DNA from: JL08 sp039969355
GTDB taxonomy: Bacteria; Pseudomonadota; Alphaproteobacteria; Rhodobacterales; Rhodobacteraceae
Assembly (NCBI GenBank): GCA_039969355.1
Contig: JBDVOA010000029.1
Span: 124,001-188,000, forward strand
Direction of reading: 5' to 3'
DNA length: 64,000 bases
How positions within the stretch are numbered: position 1 is the first letter of the stretch; each line of letters begins with the position of its first letter. This document shows positions 61,057-64,000 of the stretch, piece by piece. The position numbers were made by a program, and so were the translations under genes. The notes beneath the pieces were generated by a model. That model was not told the DNA's origin, did no database searches, and saw only the letters and a program-made list of their open reading frames with translations.

Positions 61057-61560
61057 ATGAAAATTCATTCGAAACTTGCGATCGTGGCCGGAATTGCCGG
61101 ACTGGCACTTCTGACGGCGTGCGGCAGCAGGGTTAAGCCAGCGGGACTCAGCAACGCTGCACCACCCGCACAACTTGACGCACGCAATGCTGACAGCCGG
61201 GACGAGGGCTTTAAGGACAAGACGTTCTGGAGCTATTTTAATCAGCCCGATCAGGAAAACTCTGTCCTCGTCAACAGATATATCTGGAGCGCTTCACTGG
61301 AAGTGCTTAATTTCTTGCCAATTCAGTCAGTTGACCCGTTTACCGGCGTCATCGTGACCGGCTATGGAACACCTCCGGGCGGAGGGCGTTCATATCGGGC
61401 AACTGTTTTAATTGATGATCCCGCATTGCACGCGCGCGCTCTGACTGTCGCATTGCATTCAAGCGGTGGCAGATCCGTAGACCCGGCAACAGTGCGCGCC
61501 GTCGAAAACGCAATCTTATCCCGCGCCAGACAGCTGCGCATAGTAGACGGCAATCTGTAG
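61057..61560 (+). CDS. DUF3576 domain-containing lipoprotein
   Basis: The 167-residue protein has a lipobox (LALLTAC, Cys22) after a hydrophobic signal. A conserved domain follows: FWSYFNQPDQENSVLVNRYIW, ASLEVLNFLP and SVDPFTGVIVTGYGTP. This is the DUF3576 family, with no known function, found widely in alphaproteobacteria. Residues 20-40 are low-complexity. It lies directly before leuS, a placement seen in related genomes. Confidence 0.88.
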   Translation: MKIHSKLAIVAGIAGLALLTACGSRVKPAGLSNAAPPAQLDARNADSRDEGFKDKTFWSYFNQPDQENSVLVNRYIWSASLEVLNFLPIQSVDPFTGVIVTGYGTPPGGGRSYRATVLIDDPALHARALTVALHSSGGRSVDPATVRAVENAILSRARQLRIVDGNL

Positions 61561-61634
61561 CGCATTGCTCTGATACCAGATCTCGAACGCCGGGCCTCCA
61601 TTGCCCGGCGTTTCCCGTAAAGGACCAAAATAAC

Positions 61635-64000
61635 ATGCCCCGCTATTCTGCCGCAGACATCGAAGCGAAATGGCAAGCCGCCTGGGAAAAGGCTGAGATA
61701 TTCAGCGCCCGGCGCAGTGTGGATAAACCCAAATACTACGTGCTCGAAATGTTTCCATATCCATCAGGGCGCATCCACATGGGACACGTGCGTAACTATA
61801 CAATGGGCGACGTAATTGCCCGCTACAAAATGGCGACCGGCCACAATGTTCTTCATCCCATGGGGTGGGACGCGTTCGGAATGCCGGCGGAAAACGCAGC
61901 CATGGCTATTGGAGGCCACCCCAAGACATGGACCTATAACAACATCGCCGACATGCGCGCCCAGATGAAGCCCTTGGGACTAAGCATTGACTGGTCACGT
62001 GAATTTGCCACCTGTGATCCGGAATACTATGGCCAGCAACAAGCGTTGTTTCTGGACATGCTGGCCGCCGGGCTGGTCTATCGCAAGAACGCCATCGTCA
62101 ACTGGGATCCAGTCGACATGACGGTTTTGGCCAACGAACAGGTCGAACAGGGTCGCGGCTGGCGCTCGGGTGCGTTGGTGGAACGGCGCGAGCTGACCCA
62201 ATGGTTCTTCAAGATATCAGATATGTCCGAGGAATTGCTCAGCGCGCTGGACGGGCTTGATAACTGGCCCCCCAAGGTCAAGCTGATGCAGGCCAACTGG
62301 ATCGGAAAATCGCGTGGCCTGCAGTTCTCATTTTCGACGATTGACGCCCCTATTGGTCACGATCGCATCGAAGTCTACACGACGCGGCCGGATACACTGT
62401 TGGGTGCGTCTTTTATCGGGATTTCCCCGGATCATCCGCTTGCAAAGCATCTGGAGCGGGAGAGCCCAGAAATTGCGGCATTTAACGCCGAATGCCGTAA
62501 GGGTGGCACAACCGAGGAAGCCATCGAAACCGCTGAGAAACTGGGAATGGACACAGGGCTTCGCGTGCGCCACCCCTTTGATACAGCATGGGAGCTTCCC
62601 GTCTTTATTGCCAACTTCATCCTTATGGACTACGGAACCGGAGCAATTTTTGGTTGTCCCGCACATGACCAACGCGACTTCGAATTCGCTACCAAATACG
62701 AACTTCCGATCATATCGACCTATTTGCCTTCCGACTCAAGCTCGGACGAATTGTCTGAAGCGTATGTGCCGCCAAAAACCGAGAAGGTGTTTTATAATCG
62801 GGGGTTTGCAGGCGAGGCCTGGCAGACCGGAAACGAAGGTGTCGATTCGGCCATCGCGTTTTGCGAAGCCAAAGGTGTGGGTCAGGGCGTAACCAAGTAC
62901 CGGCTGCGGGATTGGGGTCTTTCGCGCCAACGTTATTGGGGATGCCCGATCCCTGTAGTACACTGCGAGGCCTGCGGCGTCGTGCCGGAAAAAACTGAAA
63001 ATCTGCCGATCGAACTACCTTTCGACGTTGAACTCGACAAACCCGGGAATCCATTGGACCGCCATCCGACCTGGCGCAATTGTGCCTGCCCCTCGTGTGG
63101 CGGGACAGCGCTGCGTGAAACCGATACCATGGATACCTTTGTAGACAGCTCTTGGTATTTTGCGCGTTTCACGTCGCCGCAGGCCAAAACACCGACAGAC
63201 CTCGCGGACGCGGAATACTGGATGAATGTCGACCAGTACATTGGCGGCATTGAGCATGCGATTTTGCATCTGCTCTACTCCAGATTCTTTGCCCGCGCGA
63301 TGCAGATCACCGGCCACTTGCCGGAATCAGCCAATGAGCCATTTGATGCATTGTTCACGCAAGGCATGGTTACGCATGAGATTTACCAGACCCGCGATGA
63401 CCGGGACCGACCGGTTTATCATTTGCCAGAGGATGTCACAGATGGGAAATTGGCCGATGGGACATCAGTAACAGTTGTTCCATCCGCAAAAATGTCGAAA
63501 TCCAAAAAGAACGTCGTTGATCCGGTCAGCATCATCAACAGTTACGGCGCAGACACAGCGCGCTGGTTCATGCTGTCTGACAGCCCACCCGAACGGGACG
63601 TGGAATGGACCGCTGCAGGGGCCGAAGCGACATTTAAGCACCTGTCGCGCGTCTACCGGATTACCACTGAAATCGCTGAGATGACTGACAATGGGCCGCG
63701 GGCAGAGGACGATTCCCTGTTGCGTGAAATGCACAAGGCTATTCACGAAGTTACGCAAGGAATTGAAAGTTTTGGCTTCAATGCCTCCATCGCGCGCCTC
63801 TATGCCTTCACAAACACACTCTCGAAATCAAAGGCGGGGGCCAGTGCGCAAAAGCAAGCGGCACTGGTATTGGTTCAGTTGATGTCGCCGGTGACTCCAC
63901 ATCTTGCAGAAGATGTCTGGTCGCTACTCGGCGGAGAGGGACTCGTTTCAACTGTACCTTGGCCGATAGCCGATCCTGATATGCTGATTGATGATACGAT
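61635..64000 (+). CDS. leuS: Leucyl-tRNA synthetase (3' end beyond window)
   Basis: The reading frame from ATG 61635 runs open to the end of the window (about 788 codons), so the C-terminal part is cut off. Class I signatures are present: HMGHVRNY (HIGH) at residues about 48-55 and KMSKSKKN (KMSKS) further on. The editing domain holds TTRPDTLLGASF. A zinc region with CEAC and CPSC lies before the catalytic core resumes. AAAGGA at 61619-61624 precedes the start. Confidence 0.97.
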   Translation, partial: MPRYSAADIEAKWQAAWEKAEIFSARRSVDKPKYYVLEMFPYPSGRIHMGHVRNYTMGDVIARYKMATGHNVLHPMGWDAFGMPAENAAMAIGGHPKTWTYNNIADMRAQMKPLGLSIDWSREFATCDPEYYGQQQALFLDMLAAGLVYRKNAIVNWDPVDMTVLANEQVEQGRGWRSGALVERRELTQWFFKISDMSEELLSALDGLDNWPPKVKLMQANWIGKSRGLQFSFSTIDAPIGHDRIEVYTTRPDTLLGASFIGISPDHPLAKHLERESPEIAAFNAECRKGGTTEEAIETAEKLGMDTGLRVRHPFDTAWELPVFIANFILMDYGTGAIFGCPAHDQRDFEFATKYELPIISTYLPSDSSSDELSEAYVPPKTEKVFYNRGFAGEAWQTGNEGVDSAIAFCEAKGVGQGVTKYRLRDWGLSRQRYWGCPIPVVHCEACGVVPEKTENLPIELPFDVELDKPGNPLDRHPTWRNCACPSCGGTALRETDTMDTFVDSSWYFARFTSPQAKTPTDLADAEYWMNVDQYIGGIEHAILHLLYSRFFARAMQITGHLPESANEPFDALFTQGMVTHEIYQTRDDRDRPVYHLPEDVTDGKLADGTSVTVVPSAKMSKSKKNVVDPVSIINSYGADTARWFMLSDSPPERDVEWTAAGAEATFKHLSRVYRITTEIAEMTDNGPRAEDDSLLREMHKAIHEVTQGIESFGFNASIARLYAFTNTLSKSKAGASAQKQAALVLVQLMSPVTPHLAEDVWSLLGGEGLVSTVPWPIADPDMLIDDT

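Noticed and set aside
1..64000. CRISPR array, prophage or intact insertion sequence
   Set aside because: No regular short spaced repeats, integrase, transposase, phage structural gene or att-like duplication was seen.

Overview
The window looks like a chromosomal segment of a marine alphaproteobacterium of the Roseobacter group (Rhodobacterales). This rests on gene content and style: a tandem glycine riboswitch ahead of gcvTHP, a 317-residue MKKVLFATTALVA-type porin, TRAP transporters, a DUF3576 lipoprotein beside leuS, RibA with a degenerate RibB-like N-terminus, and LonB-like/YbbN/Trm112 next to a UbiH-type hydroxylase. This is inference from recognised families; no database was searched. 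No rRNA, tRNA, CRISPR array, prophage or intact insertion sequence was seen.

Layout. 1-4846: glycine riboswitch and the glycine cleavage operon gcvT-gcvH-gcvP. 4850-9392: YbbA/YbbP-type ABC exporter, divergent TesA-like esterase, and an SRAP/HMCES-family protein whose catalytic Cys2 is replaced by Pro. 9503-12068: glycosyltransferase-like protein, trhO, pncA. 12092-18272: a compact moxR-DUF58-DUF4381-batA-batB(TPR)-batD operon. 18546-20268: DUF4239-type membrane protein and an EEP-family hydrolase. 20297-28168: a tightly coupled six-gene catabolic operon (hyuA-hyuB-aminotransferase-Asp/Glu racemase-like-MmgE/PrpD-2-hydroxyacid dehydrogenase) of unknown substrate. 28376-36956: YcaQ-like glycosylase, SMP-30, free Met-R-sulfoxide reductase, thiolase, STAS/RsbW pair, gamma-glutamyltransferase, hspQ, SLT lipoprotein, lolA. 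37059-46476: ftsK, aminotransferase, amidase, UbiH-like, Trm112, LON-domain protein, YbbN-like thioredoxin, xth. 46637-54494: a divergent cluster around a LysR regulator. 54806-64000: an atypical acyltransferase, a gene-poor stretch with unusual repeats, an orphan OmpR-type regulator, ribA, L,D-transpeptidase, yggS, porin, DUF3576 lipoprotein and the start of leuS.

The most interesting system is 46637-54494. On one strand it encodes L-aspartate dehydrogenase, a LysR regulator and an aldehyde dehydrogenase. Divergently it encodes a DHDPS-superfamily lyase, 3-hydroxyanthranilate 3,4-dioxygenase and a complete TRAP importer. The usual ACMS decarboxylase and aminomuconate deaminase are absent. 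The gene set fits a hypothetical decarboxylase-independent 3-hydroxyanthranilate route: ring cleavage, aldehyde oxidation, hydratase-aldolase cleavage to iminosuccinate plus malonic semialdehyde, then reduction of iminosuccinate to aspartate. An inverted repeat of LysR type (GGTATT-N9-AATACC) lies in the divergent promoter. The pathway is inference; the individual enzyme families are well supported.

Other notable points are the Pro2 SRAP protein (an N-terminal proline could act on abasic DNA as it does in Fpg), a 26-bp exact repeat linking an intergenic region to the response-regulator gene, a perfect 14-bp inverted repeat in a gene-free region, and loss of catalytic or metal-site residues in the BatB vWA domain and in the LPLAT-family protein.
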